A stretch of DNA of 64,000 bases, taken from positions 434,001 to 498,000 of the forward strand of contig CAWBKW010000004.1 in the NCBI GenBank assembly GCA_963789515.1. Reading direction: 5' to 3'. This stretch comes from JBAXEO01 sp963789515 (GTDB lineage Bacteria; Actinomycetota; Coriobacteriia; Anaerosomatales; JAAXUF01). The notes under the pieces were generated by a model, which was given only the letters and a program-made list of their open reading frames with translations, had not been told where the DNA came from and ran no database searches. The number at the start of each line of letters is the position of its first letter. Positions within the stretch are counted from its first letter, which is position 1. The position numbers were made by a program, and so were the translations under genes. Positions 19,856-30,236 of the stretch are shown piece by piece.

Positions 19856-21052
19856 ATGTCAGCCGAGGACTTCAGCGGCGTCGATGAGGTGACCACCGAG
19901 CCAGACCCCCCACAGCCCGAGCAGGGCTCCGGGGACCGGCGCGGCGCTGGCGTGTGGGCCTTGCTCGCCGCGGTGCTTCTGGCGGCGATCGTGCTCCTCA
20001 TCTTGCTCACCCAGTGTGTTCCCCGCGTGCCCGACGTGGTCGGGCTCGCGCAGAAGCAGGCCGAGCTCAAACTCGTCGACGCCGGCTACGAGGTCGGAAG
20101 CATCAGCAAGGTCGCGCTCACCGGCACGCCGCCCGGCAAGGTAGCCGAGCAAGCGCCCGGAGCAGGCGCCGTCTTCGCGCGCCGCAGGAGCGTCGACTTG
20201 GTTGTGGCGCTCGGCGCCGACCTGGTCGTGGTGCCCGACGTCGTAGGCAACGACACGCCCGCAGCCGAGGTGCAGCTACGGGCCAAGGGACTGACGATGG
20301 AGGTCGCCGGGCGCTACAGCGAGACGATTCCCGCAGGCGCCATCATCACCCAGAACCCGCCTGCGGGAACTAAGGTGCCCGTTGGATCTCAGGTCGTGGT
20401 GGTCGTTTCGCTCGGGATTCTGCCGGAGTCAGGCGCTGGCTCGGGCACGTCGTCGAGTGGCGCAGCAGGCTCTTCGGACAGCGGCAGCGGTTCCAGCACA
20501 GCTCCCTCGACCTGCACGGCAAGCTACCCCCGGGCCAGTGTGTGGGCCAGTGGCGGCGACATCTACATCCGCCTCACACCCGGCGGCGCGTCGAGGCGGC
20601 TGACGAGCGGCTCCGCCTGGGACACCAATCCCCTGCTGTCTCCCAACGCCAAGTATGTGGTCTTCATGCGCGCGCCGTCGAAGAGCGCGAGATCGAACGA
20701 GATCGGGCGCGTGTGCCTGACCGATTTCGACGTGGTGATCCTCGATCTGCCCATCTCGAGACCGGACACCGCTTCGTCGATCTACTACGGCACGCCCGTC
20801 TTCGCTCCCAGCCCCACCGGCACGGCGCCGGGCAGCGACTGGCTGGTCACCGTGCAGTACATGACGAAGGCGGGACCAAGCCCGCGACTCATGATCACCA
20901 ACGTGCCCATCGATTCGAGCTGGGTCTCATGGAACATCTTCCTCGGGAGCCCGCTGACGCTGTCGCGCTCGACGAAGGCGGGGTCCGTGAAGGTGAGCGG
21001 ATCACGCACCCCGCTGAACTTCAACGTCTACACAGGGCTGTACTCCAAGTAG
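19856..21052 (+). CDS. PASTA membrane protein with TolB-like C-terminal domain
   Basis: 398 residues from the ATG at 19856, with GGAGAGG upstream. An acidic N-terminus and one membrane segment (WALLAAVLLAAIVLLILL, about 31-50) are followed by two PASTA repeats (RVPDVVGLAQKQAELKL and VVPDVVGNDTPAAEVQL). A Ser/Gly linker (SGAGSGTSSSGAAGSSDSG) leads to a C-terminal 200-residue region with TolB/propeller-like strands (GGDIYIRLTPGGASRRLTSG; DTNPLLSPNAKYVVFMR). No kinase domain. Likely an extracytoplasmic wall-associated protein; the C-terminal domain could bind another protein or glycan (inference). Confidence 0.8.
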   Translation: MSAEDFSGVDEVTTEPDPPQPEQGSGDRRGAGVWALLAAVLLAAIVLLILLTQCVPRVPDVVGLAQKQAELKLVDAGYEVGSISKVALTGTPPGKVAEQAPGAGAVFARRRSVDLVVALGADLVVVPDVVGNDTPAAEVQLRAKGLTMEVAGRYSETIPAGAIITQNPPAGTKVPVGSQVVVVVSLGILPESGAGSGTSSSGAAGSSDSGSGSSTAPSTCTASYPRASVWASGGDIYIRLTPGGASRRLTSGSAWDTNPLLSPNAKYVVFMRAPSKSARSNEIGRVCLTDFDVVILDLPISRPDTASSIYYGTPVFAPSPTGTAPGSDWLVTVQYMTKAGPSPRLMITNVPIDSSWVSWNIFLGSPLTLSRSTKAGSVKVSGSRTPLNFNVYTGLYSK

Positions 21053-21069
21053 CCGCGCCCGGCGCCGCG

Positions 21070-21727
21070 TCAGCGCAGCACGAGGTCGGCATAGAGCGGC
21101 AGGTGGTCCGACGCCCTGCTCGGCACGGCTTCCAGCGCCTCGAGTTTCCAGTGCCGACTGAATGCGAAGTGGTCCAGCCCACGGCTCGGACGAACGCTCG
21201 GGAAGGTGCTCGGGGGAGCCTCCACCACCTGCAACAGCTCCGAGAGCGGAGTCAGTTCGTCGGCCAGGCAGTTCATGTCCCCCGCGAGCACGAGCGGCAC
21301 GTCGCGCGGGAGGTTCTGGGCGAGGTGGGCGATCTGCGCCGATCGCGTCCGACGCCCGAGCGACAGGTGCGTCGAGACGAACACCACCGTCACGCCGTCC
21401 ACCAGTATCTCGGCGATCAGCGCACCGCGGCGCTCGAATCCGCTTGGCAGCGGGAGGTTGCGAGATGAGGTGAGCAGCCCCGTGCGCGCCATGACCATGT
21501 TGCCCAAGGGCCTGGACCCATCGCACGTGGTTGGGCTCGAAAGCGTGCTCCATGTCCAGGATGCGGGCGATCTCGCGAGGCTGGTCCCAGAGTCCGCGGA
21601 TGTGCCAGACCTCGTTCATGCCGACAACGTCGGGTTCGATGCGCTCGATGGCGCGCGCGATCCGGGGGTTGGAGAACCATCCGTCGACGCCCTCGCCGTG
21701 GTGGATGTTGTAGGTCAGGAAACGCAC
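21070..21727 (-). CDS. Endonuclease/exonuclease/phosphatase family protein, one frameshift
   Basis: Joined length about 218 residues from GTG at 21725-21727 (GGGAG upstream). The N-terminal frame has RFLTYNIHHGEGVDG and VVGMNEVWHI, with the metal-binding Glu. After a break at about 21505 the second frame carries TVVFVSTHLSLG, LVLAGDMNCLADE and the catalytic SDHLPLYADL end. These are the usual EEP residues (Asn, Glu, Asp-x-Asn, Asp-His). The substrate may be DNA, a nucleotide or a phospholipid headgroup and cannot be told from sequence. One extra base explains the break. Confidence 0.83.
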
Positions 21728-21786
21728 GCATGGCTCCCGGTCCGGGGCTGGGCACCCCAAGATGATGCCCGTTCAGCGAGCGTGGC

Positions 21787-22314
21787 TCACTCCGCGGCGG
21801 GGATGACGAGTTCGAGCAGGCAGTGGCACGAACCCGCCTTGCCGAGACGATCGAGGAAGGTCAGGTCGAGCCCGGCGCCCTCGAACGTCCCCTCGTCAAC
21901 CGCGGCAGCGATCTCGCACAGCGTGTCGATCTCCTCGGCGGGCAAGCCGATCGCGCGCCAGGCGTCCACGAGCGGGCATGCCTCCATGCGGAGCACGAGT
22001 CTGCCATCTTCGAGCTCCTCGATGCCGGGCTCGAAGAACGCGCCATCGCACGGGGAACCGTCGACGAAGATCCGGCCGACGTTCGCCAGGTCGCCGGCCT
22101 CGGCGGATGCGGCGTACTTGCGGCCGACCTCGAGGCCGCGCCGGTAGATGGCGCGCTTCATGACCTCGACGGCGCGCTCGCGGCCCAACTCCTCGGCGAG
22201 TTCCTCGTAGAGGTAGGCGTACATGAGGGCACGGTTCTCGAACGCCGCGCGCGTCTCCGCCTGGGACTTCTCGAGGGCAGCCTGCAGCTCCTCGGCAGTC
22301 ATGTCGGCAGACAT
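21787..22314 (-). CDS. L-2-amino-thiazoline-4-carboxylic acid (ATC) hydrolase-like protein
   Basis: 175 residues. The C-terminal half carries the family pattern ACPLVDAWRAIGLPAEEID, then LCEIAAAVDEGTFEGAGLDL and LDRLGKAGSCHCLLELV. An earlier Cys lies in GSPCDGAFF. ATC hydrolases open a thiazoline ring in cysteine synthesis from DL-ATC, but most family members in anaerobes are uncharacterised. The gene starts in a TGATG overlap with the upstream cytochrome b gene, so they form a coupled pair. That linkage suggests a redox or membrane-associated role rather than cysteine synthesis (inference). Confidence 0.75.
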   Translation of the reverse strand: MSADMTAEELQAALEKSQAETRAAFENRALMYAYLYEELAEELGRERAVEVMKRAIYRRGLEVGRKYAASAEAGDLANVGRIFVDGSPCDGAFFEPGIEELEDGRLVLRMEACPLVDAWRAIGLPAEEIDTLCEIAAAVDEGTFEGAGLDLTFLDRLGKAGSCHCLLELVIPAAE

Positions 22315-23142
22315 CAGGCGGTCTGAGGCTCGGGGTGCACCGGCGTCGAATCGTGATCGTCGCCGTGATGTCCCTCATCCGGATAGACGTCCATCGCCTT
22401 GATGCCGAAGAAGTCGAGCGCGCACGGCAGCGTCGGCCGTGGCGGCCAGGTAGAGGTGCACGGTGGTGAAGATGATGAACAGCCAGTTGATGATGTAGTG
22501 AACCGTCCGCAGCGCCCAGACGCCGGTGCCGCCCAGAACGCCCGCGGTCACACCGTAGACGCTGACGCTCACGATCGGCACCTGCCAACGCCAGATCAGC
22601 AGGCCGGTGATCGCCTGCGCGATCATCATGTAGAGGAATGCGTTGTAGGACAGCTTCTGCATGACGTTGTACTTGGCGACGTGCGGCTTCTCGTTGCTGA
22701 AGTAGCCGTAGTACTTGGCGACCCCAAGCGTGGACTGCAGGTCTATCTTGCGAACCGCGAACTCGCGCCAGTCTGCGTTGGTCTTGGAGAAGAACGCGTA
22801 CCAGATGCGCCAGACAAGGAAGACGATGACGATGATCATGAAGACGTAGTGGATGTTGCGCATGAGGACGCGGTTGCTGGAGAAGAACGGGAATCGCAGG
22901 TACATGCCGGTGAAGCCGAGGATGATCATCGAGGTCATGTGGACGGCGTGGAGCCACTTGGGTGTTCTCGGTGGACGGGCGTCGTGGTGAGGCCAGTTGC
23001 CCTCGATGAAGTTCTTCTTGAAGCGCCCGGTGGTGATGTAGAGCGTGAAGTGCAGCGCGAGGAAGAGCACGACGCCGAACCACATCGCCGTGAAGATGAT
23101 GTCGAGCCATACGTTCAGTTCCACCATGCTGATGAGCCCCAT
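22314..23142 (-). CDS. Cytochrome b (di-haem b561/b6-like) membrane protein, one frameshift near C-terminus
   Basis: Joined length about 275 residues from the ATG at 23142 (AGAGGGGT upstream). Several membrane segments with histidines suited to haem ligation are present: LALHFTLYIT, LHAVHMTSMIILGFTGMYL, NIHYVFMIIVIVF and TVHYIINWLFIIFTTVHLYL. It resembles cytochrome b subunits of formate dehydrogenases, hydrogenases and thiosulfate reductases. The frame breaks at about 22428; the other frame continues ALDFFGIKAMDVYPDEGHHG to a His/Asp-rich tail. No catalytic or iron-sulfur partner is adjacent; the coupled gene is the ATC-hydrolase-like one. Confidence 0.8.
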
Positions 23143-23290
23143 GATTACCCCTCTGTCTCGGCGGCGCACGGCCGCCGCCTACCTTGTTCGACGCTGCCGG
23201 TTCGAACCCCTGCCACAACTAAGCATCGTTCACCATCACTGTACCTATAAACGTGCGTAGTACGCTACCGGTCCAGGCTAGTTCCCTGTA

Positions 23291-24560
23291 TCAGGCGAGG
23301 CCGTCGCGGGCGATCGGACAGGTCATGCAGTGGCAGCCGCCGCGGCCTTTGCCCAACTCGGACCCGTCGATCTCGAGGACCTCGATGCCCGCCTCTCGCA
23401 GGTTGGCGTTCGTCCGCGTGTTGCGCGCGTACGCCACCACCACCCCCGGCTCGATGGCCACGACGTTGTTCGCATCGTTCCACTGCTCGCGAGCGGCCTG
23501 GAATATGTCGCCGCCGGTCGGGATGACGCGAAGCTCGCTCACGCCGAGCGCGTCGGCGATGGCGGGCAGAAGCCCCTTCTCCTCTGTGATGTCGAAGGTG
23601 CTGCCGTCGTCGCCCGGACGCAGGCTGAAGACCTGCATCTGCTCGACGACCTGCGGGAAGACGGTGACGGCGTCGCGGTCGACGAATCCGATCACCGTGT
23701 CGAGATGCATGTACGCGCGGGCGAGTTCCATGCGGCACGCGATGATGCGCTCGGCCTGGCCGGAGGTGAAGAGGGCGCGCGCGATGTGCTCGACCATGCG
23801 CCCGGTCGAGCGCTCGCCCATGCCGACGAGCACCGTCTTGTTGCCGATCGGCATGACGTCGCCGCCCTCGAGTGAGGCGCCGTGGCCGAAGTCCTCGACG
23901 GCGAACCGCTCCGAGTCGCCCGCAGGCGGATACCAGAACTCGAACTCGGCGCTCGTGAACCGCGGGTGGTGCCGGTAGATCTCGGAGACGTTGGAGACCT
24001 CGAGGCGCCGCGCGTGCCAGAACAGCGGCGGCAGGATCACGCCCCCGTACATCCACGCCGATGAGTCGCGCATGAACAGCGAGTTGGGCAGCGGCGGCAG
24101 CACGAAGGAGTCAGGCGTGGCCATGAGCGCGCCGAGCGAGTGGCGGTTGAGCGTCGCGATGTCGAGGCCGTCGAGCTCCGAGATGAGCAGCCCGCCGACG
24201 AGGATCTCGGCGAGGCGCGCGGGCTCCTGCGCGAACAGCCATCCGCGAAGCTCCTCGACAAGCGAGAGCCCCACGGTGAACGATGAGACCGCTCGTTCGA
24301 CGATATGCCGGCATGCGTCTTCGCTTGCGGCCACCGTCTCGGCGAGAAGCTGCTGGAGGTAGAGCACTTCGACGCCCGCGGTCGCGAAGGACGTCGGTGA
24401 AGTAGTCGTGCTCGCGCTGGGCCCGTTCGACCCAGACCACGTCGTCGAAGAGGTACTCCGAGCTGTTCTGGGGGGTCAGCCGCTCGAGCGACTTGCCCGG
24501 ACGGTGCACGAGCACCGTCTTGAGGCGACCCACCTCCGAATGTACGCCGAGTCCCGCCAT
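23291..24560 (-). CDS. arcA: Arginine deiminase, one frameshift near N-terminus
   Basis: Joined length about 422 residues. Hydrolyses L-arginine to citrulline and ammonium. The N-terminal 60 residues (LGVHSEVGRLKTVLVHRPGK) lie in one frame up to about 24380, then the rest in another. Motifs include NSLFMRDSSAW, LEGGDVMPIG, the catalytic His in AYMHLDTVIGF, and the nucleophilic Cys in KGRGGCHCMTCP near the end. Start ATG at 24558-24560 follows GGGAG. One extra base explains the break. With ornithine racemase and aminomutase elsewhere in the window, it would feed an arginine-to-ornithine route, though no carbamoyltransferase is seen here. Confidence 0.92.
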
Positions 24561-24761
24561 GCTCACTCCCCGTCTCAGGTGCACCCTTCCGCGCGCACTA
24601 TCGTAGCGTCACCGGCGTGAACCGTATACGGCTCGAGAAGGCACGCGACCGCGAATCCCCGAACAGCGGTGTCAGCCGCTTGATGAGCGGGCAAGATAGT
24701 CGTGACGAGCGCGGCTGCGCGCCGCCGCTTGAAGCAGCCAGGACCGTCAGGAGAATGCACC

Positions 24762-25809
24762 ATGGGCAGATCCCTCCGTGTGCCGCCCGCGCTGGTCGCG
24801 GGCGTGGCAGCCGGCGCTGCGGTCGCTGGCGGCATAGCCGCGCTGAGCCTCACCGGCGTCGGCATCAGGCGCCCGGTCTCGCATCCGGATCCCGCGCACT
24901 CCGTCGATGACGCCTGGCAGCGCGTCGAGGCGCTCCGCTCCGCCGAGGAGGGCGCGATCCATCCGGCGGGACACACGACGCTTCTCGCGCCGGTCGACCC
25001 GGGGCCCGGCACACCGACAGTCGTGCTCATGCACGGTCTCACGATGACGCCCGACCAGTTCGGCTGGGTCGGCGGTGTCATCCGCGACACCGGCTACCGC
25101 GTGCTGTTGCCGCGCATGCCGGACCACGGCCGCACGGACGGCTCGAGCCGCGCATTGGGCGATGTTCGCGCCGAGGACCTCACAGCCTGGGCCGACTCGG
25201 TGATAGACATCGCGAGCGGGTTCGGCGGACCGGTCTGGGTCCTGGGGCTCTCCGCGGGAGGGCTCATGGCTTCGTGGTGCGCTCGCGTGCGGCCGGAGGT
25301 CACTCGTGTCGCTGCGATCGCCCCCTTCGCCGCGCCCCACGGATACCGATGGAGCATCGTCCGCATGGCGGCGCGGCTCGAGGGCCGGCTTCCGACGACG
25401 ATGCACTACTGGGACCCGGTCCTCAGAGCCGAGGCCGCACTGTCGCCCTACGGCTACCCCGGTTTCCCGGTGCGCGGGGCCTCGGCCTACATGCGCGTCT
25501 CCGAAGCCCTCCACGACCGCCGTCTGCCCTCACAGCCCAATCTGGAACGTGCGGTGCTCGTTCTGAACGACGGTGACGACCAGATCAGCGATCCCAGGGC
25601 GCGCGAACTCTTCCGGAGGTGCTTCTACGAGACCGACGCGGACTACGAGGAGCTCACGCTTCCGGCCGCGCTCGGGTGGGAGCCACGACTTCATCGACCC
25701 CTGGCTCTCGCCGAGGCCCAACCCGCACGCCGTGCTTGAAGTCCTGCTCGGCTCGCTGGGGATTGACGGACCTGAGGCGGCCCGGGCGATCGAGGCGTAC
25801 CCGGTCTAG
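24762..25809 (+). CDS. Alpha/beta hydrolase, one frameshift before the catalytic His
   Basis: Joined length about 348 residues from the ATG at 24762 (CAGGAG upstream). An N-terminal hydrophobic segment (VAGVAAGAAVAGGIAALSL) may be a signal anchor. The hydrolase core shows VVLMHGLTMTPDQFGWV, the nucleophile elbow LGLSAGG, the acid in LNDGDDQI, and the His in SHDFIDPW. The frame breaks at about 25680, just before that His, and resumes one base out, ending EAARAIEAYPV. Because the catalytic triad is complete only after joining, the break is more likely a sequence error than a truncated gene. Esterase or lipase; substrate unknown. Confidence 0.8.
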
Positions 25810-25941
25810 GACGACCGGCGCTCCGCGCCCCGGCGAGCGGCTCGGCCAGCCTCGAGACGGCTGTGGCATACTCTTCGCATACTAACGGTTCGCTCATTAA
25901 CCATTGCTCTGCACCGAGAACCCGCGTCGGAGGACACCGCC

Positions 25942-26421
25942 ATGCACCACGGTCACGGCACAGCCTGCGCGCTCCCCGACCCCGAGGGCGTCGATCCGCT
26001 TTCGTTCCGGGTCTTCAGCGCGTACATGCGCTCGCTCCACCTGCACCGCCAACTGATGGGCAAGCTCCTCACGGGTCAGGACTCCCACCCGGGCCAGGCG
26101 TTCGCCCTGCGCATGCTCGGCGCCAACGACGGCATCACCCAGCGCGACCTCGCCGAGGCGATGCACCTCTCTCGCCCGGCGGTCACCACGATGCTGCAGC
26201 GCATGCAGAAGGCGGGCCTGATCGACCGTCGCCCCGACGAGACGGACCAGCGCCTCATGCGCGCGTACCTTACCAAGGACGGCCGTGCACTCGAGGCGCA
26301 GATGCGCGAAACGTTCGCCACTTACATCTCTACGGCGTTCGACGCCATGTCGGTCGAAGACCGCACCGAACTCGAGCGGCTTCTCGGCATCGTCGCCGAC
26401 AACACGGCCGCCGCGCTGTGA
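25942..26421 (+). CDS. MarR-family transcriptional regulator
   Basis: 159 residues from ATG at 25942 (GGAGGAC upstream). Winged helix with ITQRDLAEAMHLSRPAVTTM as recognition helix at about 66-85, wing RRPDETDQRLMRAYLT, and helical ends for dimerisation. It immediately precedes the two ABC exporter genes, 55 bases away, and probably controls them in response to a toxic ligand. An imperfect repeat upstream (ACTAACGGTTCGCTCATTAACC, about 25881-25902) is a candidate operator. Confidence 0.87.
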   Translation: MHHGHGTACALPDPEGVDPLSFRVFSAYMRSLHLHRQLMGKLLTGQDSHPGQAFALRMLGANDGITQRDLAEAMHLSRPAVTTMLQRMQKAGLIDRRPDETDQRLMRAYLTKDGRALEAQMRETFATYISTAFDAMSVEDRTELERLLGIVADNTAAAL

Positions 26422-26476
26422 TGACACGCGCGACCACCCGCTCCAACTACCTCACGACGAAAGAGGCAACGCTCTG

Positions 26477-28209
26477 ATGATCAACCTGTTCACGACCTAC
26501 CTGAGGCCGTACTGGAAGCAGCTTGTGCTCGTCGCAGTGCTCGTCTTGATGCAGGCGATGGGCAACCTCTTCCTGCCGGCCCTCAACGCCCAGATCATCG
26601 ACAAGGGCGTGGCCAAGGGCGACATCACCGTCATCCTGCAGCTGGGGGCCATCATGCTCGCTGGTCTCGCTCGTGGTCGGGGCGATCTCGATCGTCTCGG
26701 TGTACTGGGGATCCAAGACCGCCATGGCGTTCGGCCGGGACCTGCGCAGCGCCATCTTCCGGCGCGTCGAGGCGTTCTCGCAGACCGAGGTCAACTTCTT
26801 CGGGACGCCGTCGCTCATCACGCGCAACACCAACGACGTGCAGCAGGTGCAGCAGCTCGTCGTCATGGGGCTCAACATGATGATCCTGGCCCCGATCACG
26901 GCCATCGGCGGCATCATCATGGCGGTGCGCATGGACGTCGCGCTCTCGACCGCGCTCATCTTCATCGTCCCGCTCATGGGCGCGGTGATCGGCACGTTGC
27001 TGTTCAAGGCGCTTCCGCTGTTCAAGTCCATGCAGATCAAGGTCGACCGCATCAACCAGGTCACGCGCGAGACGCTCTCCGGCATCCGCGTGATCAGGGC
27101 CTTCGTGCGCACCAGACACGAGGAGGAGCGCTTCGACCTGGCCAACCGCGACCTCACCGACACGTCGCTGAAGGTGGCCTACCTGTTCGCGATCATGATC
27201 CCGACGCTGATGGGCATCATGAACCTCTCGACCGTCGCGATCATGTGGTTCGGCGGCCTGCGGGTCGCGAGCGGCGCGATGCCCATCGGCAACCTGACCG
27301 CGTTCATCTCCTACATCTTCCTGATCCTCATGTCGGTCACGATGGCCGTGATGATGTTCGCGATGGTCCCGCGCGCCGCCGCCTCGGCCGAGCGCATCCG
27401 CGCGGTACTGGACACGGAGCCTTCCGTGAACGACCCCGAGGGTGCCTCGCCGGTCTGCGAGGGCTCGGGCTACATCGAGTTCCAGGACGTCGAGTTCCGC
27501 TATCCCGGCGCCGAGGACCCGGTGCTGTGCTCGCATCTCCTTCTCGGCGAGGCCCGGGGAGACGACGGCGATCGTCGGCAGCACCGGCAGCGGCAAGTCC
27601 ACGCTCATCAACCTGATCCCGCGCTTCTACGACGTCACCGGCGGCCGCGTGCTGGTCGACGGCGTCGATGTGCGCGAGATGCGCCGAGAAGACCTCTGGC
27701 GCAAGGTGGGCTTCGTCCCGCAGCGCGCGTTCCTGTTCTCCGGCTCGGTGGCGAGCAACCTGCGCTACGGCAGCGAGCACGCCCCCGAGGACGAGCTGTG
27801 GCGCGTGCTCGAAGTCGCGCAGGGATCGGAGTTCGTCGCCGAGATGAACGAGCAGCTCAACGCCCCCATCATGCAGGGCGGCTCCAACGTCTCGGGCGGC
27901 CAGCGTCAGCGCCTCGCCATCGCGCGCGCACTGATGAAGCGTCCGGAGATCTACGTGTTCGACGACAGCTTCTCGGCGCTGGACTTCAAGACCGACTCGA
28001 GACTACGGGCGGCGCTGGTGGACGAGACCCGCGAGGCGACGGTGATCATCGTCGCCCAGCGCGTGAGCTCGATCATGCATGCCGACCGGATCATCGTCAT
28101 GGACAACGGCACCATCGCGGGGATGGGCACGCACGACGAGCTCATGGAGAGCTCGGAGACGTATCGCGAGATCGTGTACTCGCAGCTGTCCCAGGAGGAG
28201 ATCGCGTGA
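26477..28209 (+). CDS. ABC exporter half-transporter, degenerate-site subunit, two frameshifts
   Basis: Joined length about 576 residues. Six membrane helices (MINLFTTYLRPYWKQLVLV onward) then an ATPase domain. Frames change at about 26665 and 27540. Each is repaired by removing one base. The ATPase has Walker A GSTGSGKST, signature VSGGQRQRLAIA, and Walker B YVFDDSFSALD, where the usual catalytic Glu is Asp. This non-canonical site, with a canonical partner encoded next, is the layout of heterodimeric exporters of the TM287/288 and BmrCD type. Multidrug or lipid-like substrate likely. Its stop overlaps the next start (GTGA). Confidence 0.9.
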
Positions 28210-30182
28210 CGGACGCCAAGGACACCAAGACGCCCGACCGCGCGAAGAGCGGCGGAGGCCGAGGATTCGGCCCCGGCGGCGGCATGCACTCCGCGCCGGT
28301 CGTCAAGGCCAACAACTTCAAGGACTCGGCGCTTCGCCTGCTGGCGACGCTGAGGCCGGAGCAGCTCAAGATCGTGTTCGTCATGGTGATGTCGATCATC
28401 AGCGTGGCGTTCTCTGTGGCCGGCCCGTGGATCCTCGGCCAGGCGACCAACGTGCTGTACGCGGGCGTCATCGGCGCGCAGTACCCCGCCGGCACGAGCC
28501 AGGAGCAGGTCATCGCGGCGCTCAACGCCAAGGGCCAGACCCAGCTCGCCGACATGCTCTCCGGGGTCAACTTCACGCCGGGTGTCGGCGTGGACTTCAC
28601 GGCGCTGGCCAGGATCCTGGCGCTGCTCGCGACGGTGTACCTGCTCAGCGCGCTTTTCGGCTGGCTGCAGGGCTACATCATGGCGGGCGTCGCGCAGCGC
28701 ACCGTCTACACGCTGCGGCGCAACGTGGACCTCAAGCTCGCGCGGCTGCCGCTCAAGTACTTCGACGACCACTCGCGCGGCGACATCCTGAGCCGCGTGA
28801 CCAACGACATCGACAACATCTCCAACACGCTGCAGCAGAGCCTCACGCAGATCATCACCGCGGTGTTCACCATCATCGGCATCCTGGCGATGATGATCTG
28901 GATCAGCCCGCTGCTCGCGGCGATCTCGCTGCTCACCGTGCCCGTCTCGATCGTGATCACGATCATCATCGGCAAGCGTTCGCAGAAGCAGTTCGCTCGG
29001 CAGTGGGAGCGCACCGGCAAGCTCAACGGCCACATCGAGGAGATGCACACCGGACACAGCATCGTGAAGGTGTTCGGACGCCAGGAGCAGGCCATCGCGC
29101 AGTTCGACGAGGAGAACGAGAAGCTCTACGACGCCAGCTTCAAGGCGCAGTTCATCTCGGGGATCATCATGCCGGCGACCACCTTCGTGGGGAACCTCAA
29201 CTACGTCGCGATCGCCGTCATCGGCGGTGTGCGGGTGGCCTCCGGCACGATGTCGCTCGGCGACGTCCAGGCGTTCATCCAGTACTCGCGCCAGTTCACC
29301 TGGCCGATCGCGCAGACCGCGAGCATCGCCAACGTCATGCAGTCGGCGGTCGCCTCGGCGGAGCGCGTCTTCGAGCTGCTCGACGAGGCCGAGGAGAAGC
29401 CGGACGCCGTCGCGCCGAAGCAGCTCGCCGAGGTGACCGGCTGCATCACGCTGCGCGACGTGTCGTTCCGCTACGACGCCGACACCCCGCTCATCGACGA
29501 CCTGAACCTCGACGTGGCGCCGGGGCAGACGGTCGCCATCGTCGGTCCCACCGGCGCCGGCAAGACCACGCTCGTCAACCTGCTGCTGCGCTTCTACGAG
29601 ATCGACGCCGGCACCATCAGCGTCGACGGCATCGACATCCGCGACGTGACGCGCGACAACCTGCGCCGCACCTTCGGGATGGTGCTGCAGGACGCGTGGC
29701 TCTTCGGCGGGACGATCCGCGAGAACATCGCCTACGGTCGCGAGGACGCCACCGAGGACGAGATCCAGGCCGCCGCGCGCGCGGCCAACGTCGACCACTT
29801 CGTGCGCACGCTGCCGGACGGCTACGACACCGTGCTCAACGACGACGCCTCCAACGTCTCACAGGGCGAGAAGCAGCTGCTCACCATCGCGCGGGCGTTC
29901 CTCGCCGACCCGCAGGTGCTGATCCTCGACGAGGCGACGAGCTCGGTGGACACGCGCACCGAGGTCATGATCCAGAAGGCCATGGCCGAGCTCATGAAGA
30001 ACCGCACGAGCTTCGTGATCGCCCACCGCCTCTCGACGATCCGCGACGCGGACACGATCCTCGTGATGAACGAAGGCCACATCATCGAGCAGGGCACGCA
30101 CGCAGAGCTGCTCGCCGCCAACGGGTTCTACGACGATCTGTACCAGAGCCAGTTCGCCGAGGCGCTCGACGAAGCGGTGTAG
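28206..30182 (+). CDS. ABC exporter half-transporter, catalytically canonical subunit
   Basis: 658 residues from GTG at 28206, overlapping the previous stop. An N-terminal Gly-rich cytoplasmic stretch (KSGGGRGFGPGGGM) precedes the membrane domain, which has a long extracytoplasmic insertion after helix 1 (residues about 85-130). The ATPase has Walker A GPTGAGKTT, signature VSQGEKQLLTIA, Walker B VLILDEATSS with catalytic Glu, and the switch His in IAHRLST. Forms a heterodimer with the upstream subunit. Frame intact over nearly 2 kb. Confidence 0.93.
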   Translation: MTDAKDTKTPDRAKSGGGRGFGPGGGMHSAPVVKANNFKDSALRLLATLRPEQLKIVFVMVMSIISVAFSVAGPWILGQATNVLYAGVIGAQYPAGTSQEQVIAALNAKGQTQLADMLSGVNFTPGVGVDFTALARILALLATVYLLSALFGWLQGYIMAGVAQRTVYTLRRNVDLKLARLPLKYFDDHSRGDILSRVTNDIDNISNTLQQSLTQIITAVFTIIGILAMMIWISPLLAAISLLTVPVSIVITIIIGKRSQKQFARQWERTGKLNGHIEEMHTGHSIVKVFGRQEQAIAQFDEENEKLYDASFKAQFISGIIMPATTFVGNLNYVAIAVIGGVRVASGTMSLGDVQAFIQYSRQFTWPIAQTASIANVMQSAVASAERVFELLDEAEEKPDAVAPKQLAEVTGCITLRDVSFRYDADTPLIDDLNLDVAPGQTVAIVGPTGAGKTTLVNLLLRFYEIDAGTISVDGIDIRDVTRDNLRRTFGMVLQDAWLFGGTIRENIAYGREDATEDEIQAAARAANVDHFVRTLPDGYDTVLNDDASNVSQGEKQLLTIARAFLADPQVLILDEATSSVDTRTEVMIQKAMAELMKNRTSFVIAHRLSTIRDADTILVMNEGHIIEQGTHAELLAANGFYDDLYQSQFAEALDEAV

Positions 30183-30236
30183 CTCGGCCCGACCTGCGGG
30201 TACGCACTACGGGTAGCGCCGACCGAAGGGAGCTCC

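Noticed and set aside
23196..23218. T-arm-like GGTTCGAACCCC as a fourth tRNA fragment or tRNA gene
   Set aside because: Only the loop sequence fits. The flanking stem does not pair and no anticodon arm precedes it, unlike the three fragments near 56-57.6 kb.
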